Position numbers and translations under genes: made by a program. Below, in pieces: positions 12,501 through 25,200 of a DNA stretch of 64,000 bases. The notes under the pieces were generated by a model, which had not been told where the DNA came from, made no database searches, and saw only the letters and a list, made by a program, of their open reading frames with translations. Origin of the DNA: Nymphaea colorata (taxonomy: Eukaryota; Streptophyta; Magnoliopsida; Nymphaeales; Nymphaeaceae); NCBI RefSeq assembly GCF_008831285.2, contig NC_045147.1, positions 22,158,981 to 22,222,980 of the forward strand, written 5' to 3'. Each line of letters begins with the position of its first letter. The stretch's first letter is position 1.

Positions 12501-13646
12501 TTAGCTGGACGGAACAGGCTGGTTGTGGTGATGGTGATGATGATGATGGTGGAGAGCCTTCGCGAAGCCGTTCACAACTGAGTAGCTTCTGGAGCTAAAC
12601 CCCAGACAGCCCAGAAGGCCTTGCCGGTAAGGGAGATACGTCTTCTTTCTCATCTCCTCCGCCTGCGCCCGCTTCGCCGCGTAGTGAAGCTCGTGTGCAG
12701 ACGGTGCCGGCACCCTCCTTTTCCCAGCGCCGTTTCCGCCGGAAGCCCTCTTCTTCTTCTCCGCCCCAGCCTGCGACGACAAGGCAGCAGACTTCTTGTC
12801 CTTATCTTTCTCCTTCTCTTTGTCCTTGTCCTTGTCCTTGTCCTTCTCCTTGCTGGAGGGGGAAGAGAAGGTGAGGGCAGACCACGAGAGCTTCTCCTTC
12901 ACATAGCCTCTCCCTTCGCTCTTGCTCCGGTAGAGGAAATCCTTGAGACTCATCCACCGCCTTGAGCGTCTCGCGGCGGTTACCACTGGCGGCGGATCTA
13001 CTGGCTTCTGCTGCTGCTCTTCGTCCTCCTCCTCGTCTTCCGGCGGAAACCCTGCCCAAACAGGCTCGGAACTCCGGAGCGGCGAGAGCGATCGCGTCCG
13101 CCGGTGGATCGACCGGTTCTTGGACCGGAAATCCCTGCCCCGCAGAGAATCCACGCCCTCCGAAACGTCGGTCCCCGGGGCGTCGTCCAGCAACGGCTCG
13201 AGCCTCGGGGGCTTCTGCAGATGGGAGGAAGAAGGACGCATCGGCCGGATCTGACCATTAAGGAAGAGCTCGTCGGCCGATATCATGGTCGCCGGCGAGC
13301 TGGAGCCGGAGTCCGGTCCGGCCGCTGGGAACCGCGCGGAGAACTCGAAGTCGGTCGCAGAGGCGGAAAGCGAGCCGGAGAACCTGCCGGGGAAGTGGTC
13401 GGACTCGAGGGGGATGGACGCCGAGGAGGCGCCGGAAGGGACGGCGAAGAAGTGCATGGGGCTGGCGGGGGCGCTGTAGAAGTAGCCGTTAGCGGAAGTG
13501 GGGCGGCCGGGGCTGGAAGGGGCGCTCACGTAGGGCGTGGAGCATGTGCTATCGAAGTCGTCGTACGCTCCCGGGCTTTGACTCTCCGGCGGCTCCGCGG
13601 CTGCTTCCATCGCCTCATTCTCTCCCCCGTCGTTCGTCATCGCCAT
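12501..13646 (-). CDS. DUF1645 family protein, 381 aa, intronless
   Basis: Plant-specific DUF1645 protein. I chose the start at 13646 ([11 protein letters not shown]); an in-frame upstream ATG at 13769 would add 41 residues, but those come from the (CT)n-rich leader and look untranslated. Family marks in order: Ser/Pro-rich N-terminus with [26 protein letters not shown] followed by [17 protein letters not shown] (about residues 98-138), the most conserved DUF1645 block; [19 protein letters not shown] (about 223-241); a lysine/acidic tract of KEKDKDKD type (about 265-285); and the C-terminal block [20 protein letters not shown]. It ends with nine histidines and NQPVPSS. Members have been linked to grain size and stress tolerance in rice, but no biochemical activity is established. 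The region is markedly GC-rich compared with its surroundings, which explains the long shadow frames on the other strand. Confidence 0.9.
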   Translation of the reverse strand: MAMTNDGGENEAMEAAAEPPESQSPGAYDDFDSTCSTPYVSAPSSPGRPTSANGYFYSAPASPMHFFAVPSGASSASIPLESDHFPGRFSGSLSASATDFEFSARFPAAGPDSGSSSPATMISADELFLNGQIRPMRPSSSHLQKPPRLEPLLDDAPGTDVSEGVDSLRGRDFRSKNRSIHRRTRSLSPLRSSEPVWAGFPPEDEEEDEEQQQKPVDPPPVVTAARRSRRWMSLKDFLYRSKSEGRGYVKEKLSWSALTFSSPSSKEKDKDKDKDKEKEKDKDKKSAALSSQAGAEKKKRASGGNGAGKRRVPAPSAHELHYAAKRAQAEEMRKKTYLPYRQGLLGCLGFSSRSYSVVNGFAKALHHHHHHHHHNQPVPSS

Positions 13647-13657
13647 TACCACCCCCC

Positions 13658-13673
13658 AGAGAGAGAGAGAGAG
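13658..13673. repeat. (GA)n microsatellite in 5' leader of the DUF1645 gene
   Basis: On the coding (minus) strand this is a (CT)n run just 12 bases upstream of the start codon. A second run of the same kind lies at 13826-13842. CT repeats are common in plant 5' leaders and core promoters. Confidence 0.85.
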
Positions 13674-16622
13674 GAAACGAGTGGCACGGGCTGGAATCCG
13701 GGATGTGGGTACAATGCGAGAAGGAAGAAGGAGAGACCGAAAGAGAGAGAATGCGTCAGCAAATGACAAAAATGGGAGTGAGATATAGAAGGGGAAGACG
13801 GTGAGAGTAGGGGTTGGTTCAGTGACAGAGAGAGAGAGAGAGGAGGGGGAGCGAGCTTTGAGAGGACCAACGTCTTTTCGCCTCCAACTTCAGAGTAGAG
13901 AAGGAGAGTGGGCAACGTCTTTTCGCCTCCAAAAATGACCCTTTAAGGAATGACGACTACCACAATAAATGAAAATAAAAAAAATAGAAAAAGAGAAGGA
14001 AGGCGATGACGCCTCTGTTCTGTTCTGCGGAACGAACGAGTCGACCCGTTTGAATGGATCGTATCGGAATTACATTTTATCGGTAACGGAGGCCTGGTTC
14101 GGCCCCATCGAATTGTTTTCATTTTGATCCATAGATGAATCTCTGCTCCAAATTCCGAATATAAGACTCAAATCCCCAATTTAATTTGAGATCCAAAGCA
14201 CGAAGCTTTGCTTTCGCCCATGCCGTTTCGATGCAAGCTCCTGTTTGTTGGAATGGTCGAGACGGTGTGAGACAAACGGGCGGAGGCCGCTCCATACTTC
14301 TCTTTTTTTTTTTTTTTCTTTTTTTTTTTTAGGGTTAAGAATAATCTAAGCCTCCTGAGTGCACTAAACTGCTATTACATGGAAAATAAAATCCGAATTT
14401 TTGGTCATGGGCGTCAACTTCTAACAACAGTTAACTTAGGCACCGTTGTGTTACTAAAAATAAAAATAAAAAAATTATTAACATATCTACAATCAAATTA
14501 AACAACAATAAAGACAGATCTATAGTTTGATTTCTATAGACATTATTTTCTTATATCTTAAAGTGATAGAACTTGACATTCAAATTAAAGGGTGTGGTTG
14601 CTAATTGCCGCGGGCCGCAGTTCGGAACCCAAAAATAAAGAGAATGAAGAGAGAATAGGATAAATCTCTCGCTCACCTGCATATATATACTATCTTTGAC
14701 GTTTTGTATTATCATTTCATATGTGGGCCTAAAGAGATTTCCGCGGAAACATGACGTGGGCGTCGCGGCCCCCTAATGTGTATGCATATTATTCGTCCAA
14801 TAAAGAAAACCAAACCATGTAGGGCCTGATGACCGGATCTGGTTTAAGGTTCCCGTAAACCCGTCAGGCCGGACCCGTTTTTCCCATCCTTTCTCCAAGG
14901 TAAGAATGGGTGTCACGTGACGGGGTGATGTCAAGGCACGTGCGAGCCATAGCATCTCATCTCTTGGAAAGGGCAAAGTAGTCCGAGAAAGACATTTTTA
15001 CTTTATTGGGAGTCTAATCTCCATCCCAAGCCTGGATATTCCAACGAATCACGAAAATGCCCTCGTTGACTCCACGACGAGGGAGATTGATCTTAGCCTT
15101 GGATTCCCCAAGCAGATGACGATGTTCGACCTCACTTACTGGATGACCAAGTTGCCCCCGTGCTCCCGGGCGGTGCGGGTCGGATATGGATCTCGTTTGA
15201 GCGTAGTCTCATCAGTGCTGAAAAAACATGAATGATCGCTTCATACTTGGAGAGACGATCTGAAAATGTTAAATCTAATGTCCTGAAAATCCTTAATCTG
15301 CTCTCATACATGCGGCTATAGTTAGTTCTTCGATCCTCCATATTTTACTGGAAGGATCTTCGAAAGGAGGAAAGGGGGAAAAAATAACCTACGGATCATC
15401 TTATTAATTGCCAATGACCCACGGATTTCGTTTTTTCCTTTTTTGAGAAAAAGAAGCTACGGCGCTAGCTATACCTAAACGCTTATTAATTGCCATTGTC
15501 TCATTCACATTGTACACGTCGCAGAGGAACTCTGCCGGAGCCCTGACTCTAAGATTTTTACTAGCAGATCGGATTAAGATCGCGATTTTGGAGACCTAAT
15601 TCAATTCAACCACAGTTCCGTCATCGTGGACATCGGCCCTCGCAAATGCCAATGCGCAACAGATTAATATCTTACTGCTGCTCGCAGAAGAGTTAAATCC
15701 CAAGTTTTCCTTCCTTCCTAACTAGACAGCAGATTATGAACATTTAGACAATGAATTATCCTAGAAAACTTTTCTTCCTGGTCGTGTTAAAAGAAGTTAC
15801 CAAAATCTCTGCTGTTGCGTCAATGACGGACGCAACTTGCATGTTTTCCACCGCCTTGGTGGAAATGAGAAAAAAAAAACAAAAAAAACAAAACTGCTCT
15901 TTGAATAGCTTCTGCACATTGGAATGGGAGTAGAGAGCCAACTAGAAGAGCAGGAAAAAGGGTGAAAAGGAATTTGGAAGCTAACTATAAATGACTTGAA
16001 GCACAGATATTGGTGCACAAAATTTCACAAGACAGTAGAAATGGAAGTTACAGGAGAATACTAGGAAGCAGCAAACATGCTTTGATTGATGGAATTTCAC
16101 AAGGCCATGAAAATGAATGTTGTTTGGTAATCTTTGGGATTCGAGCTGCCATTGAAGCATAAAAAAGGATAAGGAACAGAGAAAGGGGGGGATGGCAGCT
16201 CTCTGCAGCTCCACACGCAACAATGGCATATGGGGAGTGAATAAGCCAAGAAAATGCACTTCTATTATGTTGGTTTGTGTTGACATGGCCGTGGCTGTGG
16301 GCGCATGTGAGTCACTGAGCATTGAGCAAATTGCACAGTGTATGCTGTTGGATGCATATGGGCCATTACTGTCACTGGTACAGTCAAAAGCTGCACCAGA
16401 ATTGATGGTCTTCATGGAAATTGCATTATTCACATTAATCTGTTCATCTGCCCATCCTACCCAGTTATTTCAGGAAGAAATTACATTGTTTATTATTACT
16501 GCTATTAACTGCAGGTGTTCTTCTATTTAATTGGTTGGGATTGAGATCTAATAGCCTGTGGAACCAAATCAAGGGATGCAGGGCACATATCAGAGGTGCA
16601 TATTGAGCAGAGAGACCCAAAA

Positions 16623-16646
16623 CTCTCTCTCTCTCTCTCTCTCTCT
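16623..16646. repeat. (CT)n microsatellite
   Basis: Twelve CT units in intergenic DNA, just before a dispersed repeat copy. Confidence 0.9.
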
Positions 16647-16699
16647 TGGATATCCAACCAAATTGCCCTAAAAAAGTTAGATCCAAAAAACTGAACGGT

Positions 16700-16996
16700 C
16701 GATAACAAAAATTATATTCGATTTTGATTTGGTTTGAAATAAATATTTGACTGGATTTGGATTTATATTCGAATTGAATTTTAATATAAATATGTTATAT
16801 TTAGCAAGCCTGTTTTGCATTAAAAAGTCAGATTCAGATTCAGACGTGAATCTAACAATGAGATTCAGATCAAATGAATTTAAAGATCGAATTTGGACAT
16901 GATATAGACACACTTCTTCATTTCCAGTCGAATTTAAATTCAAATATGAATATGTGAACATCCTATAAATCTGATATGGTAAAAGGAACATCTAAT
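16700..16996 (-). repeat. Dispersed repeat family G, copy 1
   Basis: Read on the minus strand it shares the ordered blocks GGATGTTCAC, TCAGATTC/GAATCTGAC-TTTTAA and CATTTATTTC-AA-CCAAATC with copies at 37271-37620 and 57900-58200. The order and spacing of the blocks are kept over roughly 300 bases, which rules out chance similarity of AT-rich DNA. No protein is encoded. The class is uncertain; see the finding on this family. Confidence 0.6.
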
Positions 16997-19293
16997 TCAA
17001 CTGGACACGATACCAACGTTCACAACCTATTGCTTTGTAATACGCTTTCAAGCAATTTTTCACGAAGAATGTTAAAAGTAACAGTTATTAATTTTAACGA
17101 CGATGGAAACAGAAAGCGTCTCAAGTTCTCGTTTAAAGAAATCGAATTAATTAGGCCCACTCGTGTCAGGGCCATCTCGAAGGCGTTAACCTGAGCCGAA
17201 GCCCTTATTGGGCACCACTTGATCAACTTTGCTGGTCATTTCCTTTTCTTATTGTGCCTTGCCCATATTACAGGCTCTGCTTTCAAGACATTTGTTTTCT
17301 TAATGTTTGCTTGGAAGGAGGTCAAGTTTGATTAAGTTTTTCAGAATGGATTAAAACGATTAACAGTAATTGGAGGAAAGGGAAAACGAAGCCGTCCCAC
17401 CATGGCTCTTCCTATTTTCAAATGGGATTTGGACTGAAATTCGAGTTCCCATAAAGCTTTAATGGCTAAATGCCAATTAGTTATTACGAAGACCAACAGA
17501 GCGACAAAAGAACAAGTAGCGTTTCCAGTCTTTTTGTATTGAACACGGCACGCTTATCCACGTACTCTGCCCATTATATCATATGCACTGGTTCATATGG
17601 AAATGCGCACGTTCGTACACGACTAATATACAGGGAGTCAATGGCTCGGATTTCACTCGATTCGGAACCCTAGGTTCAGATCCGAAACCAGCATTGATCA
17701 GATTTTTTTTTTTTTTTATAACAAAAACATGACTAAGGTTTTATTGGTTCATTTGACTGCCTAATTTCTGGGTAGCCCAATCAAGACGTAGCTTTTGAAA
17801 ATGAAAATGAAAGAAATAGACGAAGTTGCTGGAACTTGTTCCCTTCGAGTGCACGACACCAAATTATTGGCAAAAAAAAATTCAGGTACTCGATATACAT
17901 TTTTATCTTTTCTAAGACACCAGTGAGAAGACCCCGGAAAATAATAAGTTAACGGGGGAATACGCAAACGGCACCTTAAACGAGAGAAGTCGAGAAAAAT
18001 GAAGGCGCCACCATCTTCAGAGACCCCTCTTTTGACATTCCTCTCGTATTTTGTAGAATATCATCGCCTTGTCACGTCATGGTGATGGCGCCGTTTCTTT
18101 TTATGTTCCTGTGCAGTTCGGAGGCTTTGTTTAGATCGCCTTCTTAGGCACTCAGCTTCAGCTGGACTCAGAAAATAAGGAAACACATTCAATTAGTGGG
18201 CAGTCGGGGATAATCTGGGATTGGCGGTGCTGCATAAGGGTCATCATATTCACATCCATTTAGTTTTCCCCAAGAAATCTTAGCACTTTGAAAATGCTGG
18301 CTTGGTAGATTCGGCGCTTTTTCAAAAAGGAAAATACAGACCTACAATTGTTTTGCTGTGGTTGCAGATGCATGCGGCTGGAGTGAGCATTCTTGTCCAA
18401 GCCCAGGTATGCCCAAGTCCGCAGGTAAGTACCTTCCCTCGTTATTTTTGGAAGATCATTTTTCCCACCTTGTCCTGTCGGTCTGGACGTGGATAGCAAT
18501 ATTCCAGCAATGGAAAACCTGCCTTTTGCTTACTACTATTCCCAGTTGCATGGGTTGCAAAGCATGGAAAAATCATAAAGTTGGCTGGGACCCCTTGAGG
18601 CGGCCAGCATCGGTCTAGTTGGTCCTGGTTGGGCCTAACTTTCGGTGTGTATACATCATATTTTTGTTTAATAAAAGGCTGGGAGACTATCCCCTCTACA
18701 GGAGTGCCTTTTTCTTTTTCTTTTTTTTTTTCCTTTTAAAAGCACGTAGCTTCACGCAAAAATATAACAGACTCGTGTTTACTCTTGTAACAAAGGCAGC
18801 TGAACAGCCTCAAGGAGTTGGGCATAACTGGTCAGATCAATGACTAATGACTGGTAGAAGGCCAGTCTCTAGTTTGGTGGCCAGAAACCCAATGCCGCCT
18901 AGACCATGGGGGCAATGGGAACGGGGGGAGGCTTCTTCTTCGTCACTGGAACAAATGGCAGCTAAATAAAAATATAAATTTTTTAAGAAATATGAGCATC
19001 TTAGTAACAAAAAGGAAGACTTTTAGAGAATAAGTGGCATCTCATGAATGTGGTAGAGTTTGCAGGGTTCAATAACACCTTTATCCGTGACATCTAAGCA
19101 GCATGATACTAGATCTTCAAAAAATTCCTAAATTAAGAAGATACATTCAAATAGAAAAAAGGCCGCACTAATGCCTTCCCCACACTAGGGTCTCGCTCAC
19201 CTGCCCCTGCAATGTTTCCCAAGCGTATGATTCTTCAGGTCCACGCAAAGGGGCACAGCGTTGCTCCTTACAGGTACATAAATCTCATCCACC

Positions 19294-22200
19294 TCAGGAT
19301 GATGCAAAAACAGAAAGGACGTTCCTCTTGAGTACAAACTCGTCGGCCTTTGATGGGCTTACGGACTGCAACAGAATAAAAGGAGAAGAATGAAGAAAAT
19401 GAGATGCCAATTAAGAAGTTTCCACAAAAAGGCAGTCCGCGAGAACACCTACTTATCAACTAGGTACTATGGTGTGTATTATCCAAGAATGCGGGTTAAA
19501 GAAGAAACAACTTGATGGTACGCATAATATTCCAGAAAGGAGTGCATCATGCAAGCATTGGTGTGCAATCAATCACTATGGGATCAATATCCATGTAAGA
19601 ACTCCAAAATTAAGGTACAACATATATATACCTTCTCCAACATACGCTGCAGCCTCTCCATCTCTTTCTTGGGGTAATCCACGCCCTTCTCTATAAAGGC
19701 TTTTGCTGCCTTTGCATATATCTTACCATACCTAAAAGCAAGTGCATGCATCAGTTCCTTCAGGTCAAAACAGAGAAAAAGTTCCTCGAGCACAATGACA
19801 CAAATTGCTGCATAGGAACTTTATGTTTATATCTTTATAAAGTCCTGATGACTAACAAGAGAACACCCTCCCCTTTAACAGTAGTTTATTTGTAAATTTA
19901 TGGAGTGAAAAATTCCACTTTATTTCATAGTAATACTTTGTTGTATTAACTAATAAAATTCAGCAATTTTTTTTAAAGACCAAATGTTTTGAAGACCTGG
20001 CAAAAGTTTCCTTACAAGAACATCCAGGCAAACGAGAGTCAACTAAGGAGAGAATCATCATTGATGATGAATTCTTTTCAAAAGCGCAGAGGGAAAACCC
20101 AGTCTTCAATTGTAATCCTAATATGGGTAGCAGTAAAACCCCGGAGGTCCACCATGGCTCCTCCAGAAGGTACACGCAGCTTTCCAATACAGAAGGGGCT
20201 GCACGTATGAGAATCAAAGCTTATCTGTCCATATTCCACAAAACAGCCTAGGCATATCCCACCACGCCAACCGCCAAGGATGTTTGATTGGTGTGACAGG
20301 TGAAACACAATGTGTTCCTCCTCAATAAAAATAAGGACAGACCCATAACTTCTGTGTGTTTCTTGCTTGACCACTGAGAAGAACATTGGGAGTTTCTCTA
20401 ACGCAAGCATTCTTTCTTACCAAACATCATGTTTGTGTCTTGGCAATGGATGTTTGTCCCAGACATAAGGAGAATAAGAAATATGTTTGATAAGGTAAGA
20501 TCTGCAGTCTGATGTTTTGACACGATAACCACAAGAAAGAAAGTCCTCCAGAAGGATCAGTACCTTGCAGCAGATCCTTCTAGTTTATCGACCTCCTCCT
20601 CAATCTGGGACAAAACTGCCTTCCGTTCACCCTCAGCAGCATCCACAAGCTCCTTCACTAATGCACTCAAACTTGAGACTATACCAGCCTATTGCAAGCA
20701 ACATGTAAGCTCATTTAGTAATGTTGAGTTGAGAAGAAAGTACACAACCATATATAACATAAAGCTTCAGGCTTGCTAACCACTCACTTGAGAAGTAAGG
20801 TGCCCCTTTGAATCACGACTAGTGCCAGCTTTTCCATTGATAAAGGTGACAAAATCATCCAGATCTCGACCACCATCATAGTCTTCACCAGCCTTGTTAT
20901 CTTTTGGGAAGAACTTCAATGTTGGGAACCCACTGATGCCATACCTGATTTGGTGAACAAAAAATTGACATATCCAATTTCAAATGATTAATTCCACTTG
21001 GATTTTGGTGCACAAATAGAACAAGAAGGGAACACTAATAAAATTTGATTTGCAAAGAGGAAATTCAGAGATTTCCATTGAATGAAATCACACTGAAGCA
21101 ATCAGCAAGTATCATATGCAGTATGCACCAACCACTTCAACAAAGAGTAACCTGCCACAAAATTACATTTTGTAAAAATCCCCCACACACCCCCCCCCAC
21201 CCCGCACCCCCAACAAAAAAAAAGAGGTAGAGAGAGAAGGCCCTTTTGGCAGCACAAATCCTTCTGAAAAGCTCATAACAGAGAGTAAATGGCATGTATT
21301 GTCCTACTCAGACTCTTAGAGAAGATGCTTCATCCTCGAGAAACAGAAAACAAAGCCCACTATATCGCTACCATTTTCAAATGGTTAAAAAAGAAAAGCA
21401 ACACAAATTGCCATAACTTCAGACACCTAATCACCTATATGTTCACGAGTTCAATTTGTTCCTGGTGTCAAATATGGAAAAGAGCTGGGTGTTTTGAGTC
21501 ATTTTGCAAGCATCCATGTTTGCTGAATCTCATTACTTTTCCTCGTTCAATAAATTGGCTGTAGAAACCTTCAACTTTCTGAAGAAGGGTATCCTTTCCT
21601 TTTAACTGGCGATCATTGTTCTATTGATAAACATATATGGTTTACAGCACACCAAAACCAACATCAAAAGCAACAAAATTACCATACTAACAAGCACTTC
21701 CAGAAATATCACGAGCATTATCATCAAGTCAGGAAGAGAAGATGAACCAAATTGCTTCTATGAAGAGTGCTGTAAAGTGTAAACCAAATGTCATCCCTCT
21801 CTCATTGAGTACCATGACAGACACTAGATATATTGATCTTTACCCGCCACCCAACAACCAGCATAAACCTTGGTTGACAGATTTGTGCATTAAATTGAGG
21901 CTAGTTGAGTTGTAGGCCTTTCCACTGTGAAGTGTGAAGGTAATGGAGTCTAAACCAGATTTAACCTGAACGTCCAAGACTACAACGGTATGTTGGAAGA
22001 AGCAAAATAGCTGTGTCAGTTGCTACCATTGAAGCAGGCTGGCATAATGAATACTTGGACAAGCTCAAAGTCATAAACTGGCCCTAGGCCACCTCAAGAG
22101 CATCACATTTTAGGTTTCAACAAGGCCGAAGCCACTTGCTTAAGGCTCATAAGAGAGAAAGCTCAAGACCACAGCTCATCCAAGCACAATCAGATAATCA

Positions 22201-25200
22201 GTCTTAACCACTAAGTAGGACGTATCTAAGACCATACAAACAAATTGCATCACACTGACAATCTTTTGAATGAAGAATGCAACTAGAATACAAGTACTCA
22301 CTTCTCCGCCAAATCCTTGTACTTATCTGCATCAAGGTTAGCAATTACTACATCCTCCTCTAGCTTGAAAGCTGTTGCAACCTTCTCGTAAGTCTACACC
22401 ACATGAACAACAAACAAGATGCAGGTTAAGAAAGCTACAGGATGAAACACAAACATAATTCCTTGCCCAAAAATTTCTGAACTGTAGAAGTATAATGTAT
22501 TCCGAACTTACAGGGGCAAGACTCTTGCAATGACCACACCTGACAAGCAGAAAAGTTCAGATGACAATGAAGTTCACGATCTATATCACAAAAGGGTTTT
22601 GACTTTGGATAATACCAAGTGTAACATAAACAGAACCAAATATTAAGAAATTACCATGGTGCATAGAACTCAACAAGAACATTCTTCTTCTCGTCTAAGA
22701 CAACTTCATCAAAATTATGTTCGGTCAACACAACTACATCGGAAGGAATCACAGCTAACTTCATATTGGTGCCTGCAGACCACAAAAGTCATTTATTAAA
22801 CCAGTTTAAAGTACCATATCTCACAAAAGTGTAGAGATTTATAAAAAATCAAACCCAATGCCTATGAAAGAAATCCTAAGAACCTAATATCAAACTCACA
22901 GATACAATCAAGAAAAACTACTTGAACACTTAAAAGCCACAAGAAATTACAAGACACTGCACCAATGTAGGGGCACCAAGCACAAAGCAAGTTTGGCATT
23001 AATGAGCAAAAAGCAGCACATGCACAAAGCAAGATTGGTATTAATGAGCAACAAGAAGCACCATGCAGTCTTGCGGGTCAGCTTCCCCATGTGAACCCAG
23101 ACAAGACACACGTCTAAAGTTTAAAAGGTGTTCTACATGGAATATTAGATCCTAAAGATATTATATTCAATATCTTCAACAAACTGCCTATAGGAAAGGA
23201 AGCACCTCTATGATTGACCTTCTCAGCATGATCACTCTAACCATTCCAAAGTGACAACAGGAAAGACAGAAGCAAATAATGAAATGGACAAGAAAATTTT
23301 GGTTGTTATTTTTACAAGCATCAGCAAGATAACGAACGGAGAGAGAAGAAATTATTGAAGAAATTGAGAATAAGGTTCATCATGCCTGTCTAAGTCACAT
23401 AGGCACGAATACGAGTCGGATACACAATTTTAAAAAATCTTGGTATCGGGGTACGACAAAAAAAGTGTGTGTTAGAGTCTCTAGACTATATATATATATA
23501 AGACAATGTTTAATAGTACCTTTTATGGTGCCTACATAAATTCATAAACCATAGTGAGGCTAAAAAAATATGATTAAAGCGAAAGAAAAAATGTGGTTTG
23601 GATCAGTTCCGATCCGGAACCTATCCAAACGCACCAACAGCATACCACTGTGCTGGTATTGGCATACCGCTGTACCGCTGAAACTCAAACATAATGCAGG
23701 CGAAAAGCACCTGTCATGAAAACCCATGGTCCCAAGGTCAGTCTCAGGATAAACCTTGCCTGCTCATGGATTTCCATGCTCCTAAAAGGCCTTGCATGCT
23801 AAACTATGGTGAAATTCAGGCAGGAACCTCAATCATTCTGGCAGAAAAACAAGCCAACATTCAAAGGAAACATCAACAAGTGCTGGGACTTGTCATCTTT
23901 TTGAAGGATGCTAACAAGTCAACCAAACATTCCGATCTGCTCTATAGTCTGTTACTATGATTTGTCAACAATTTGGGCAATACCAATAATTTTCTTGTTT
24001 GTTTTATGGAATAACAAAAGGTATTAAACTTGTAAAGAATGCAAGCTTCCCAACAGGAGCCCATAGGATAATGGGAGGAAAACACCCCAACACCCCCCCC
24101 ACCCCAAAAAAAAAAAAAAAAAAAAGACATAGAGAAGAAAGGAATGAGACAAGCTACTCATGCTCTTGTAAAGTGCTTGTGTGGAATTTATATAAGTGAT
24201 CATGAGTACTTGGATTGGCAGAACCATACACGCCAGCTTCTTAAAAAGAATAGCTTGTGTCACATGGTTTAGGATGGATTGTCGAATAAATGATCAGGAG
24301 TCTTTAAGCTTGCAAGCACCACATTTAGTGATAAGGTTATTACTTATTTTTGAAACAACACATTCATTGTGAACGAGCCAGCTCAAGCTGGCCTTCATCT
24401 GACTTCAAAACAATCTTTATTCTTCTTCCAAGCCACCATTGGAATAAAAGAAGTTTGAACAATTCCACTTTGAACGCATTTACATCTCTACACATATCTT
24501 TAAGCTTGCAAGCACCATATTTAGTGATAAGGTTACTACTTGTTTTTGAAACAATGTATTCTTTGTGAACTAGCCAGCTCAAGCGGGCCTTCTGACTTCA
24601 AAACAATTTTTATTCTTCTTCCAAGTCACCATTGGAATAAAAGAAGTTTGAACAATTCCACTTTGTAGTATATTTACATCTCTACACATATATATGTGAA
24701 ATCATGCATGCATGCAGCACATACACATAAATAGATACACATAGGACTTCTAGAGATTTTTACAGTAAGGTCATTCTCAAGATCTTTACCGACAGGGGGG
24801 GGGGGGGGGGGGGAAGACTATAAGGTTATATTGTCAAGCTAAGATTCCATTGTGCAGGATACCAAATTAGGAAAACATCAGATTTCCAACAAAAGATTTT
24901 AACATTACACAACCTTAGATTTTTTTTTTTTTTGGTCTATATGTTTCCATGATCAACCTGTGAATGGACGCACGGAACCTCTAAAATTCCAACTATATGA
25001 CAACAAGAAGCTTCACAAACACATGTATGCAGAAACATGAACAGCTAAAAAATTTCAAGACATTATTAGTTTATGAAGTAAAATATGACTTTCAATTTAG
25101 GGTCGAGTACTACCTCCTTCAGTGTTTACAAACTCAACAAGGGCATCTGCAGTCCGTGCACCCTCATAGCTGGATATGGTTAAACATGACGTAAAAATTT

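Larger units (their letters stand above)
13850..19293. other. Intergenic region, no gene seen
   Basis: 5.4 kb between the DUF1645 promoter and the 3' end of the PDI gene. It contains poly(T) tracts at 14307-14330 and about 17702-17718, a (CT)n run at 16623-16646 and a dispersed repeat at 16700-16996. Overlapping open frames around 15981-16530 on both strands have no family motif. An imperfect direct repeat of AATTTCACAAG at about 16020 and 16094 is the only other structure noticed. Confidence 0.55.

Noticed and set aside
12621-13766. Several long frames on the plus strand opposite the DUF1645 gene
   Set aside because: GC-rich coding DNA leaves few stops on the other strand; the translations are low-complexity shadows without motifs.
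15981-16530. Overlapping 150- and 112-codon frames on opposite strands
   Set aside because: No domain, no splice or leader context, and both are open over the same bases, as expected by chance.
23380-23480. TAAGTCACATAGGCACG similar to TAAGTCACACGGGTGCACC at 31051, a possible retroelement fragment pair
   Set aside because: The clear similarity covers only about 18 bases, too short to define an element.
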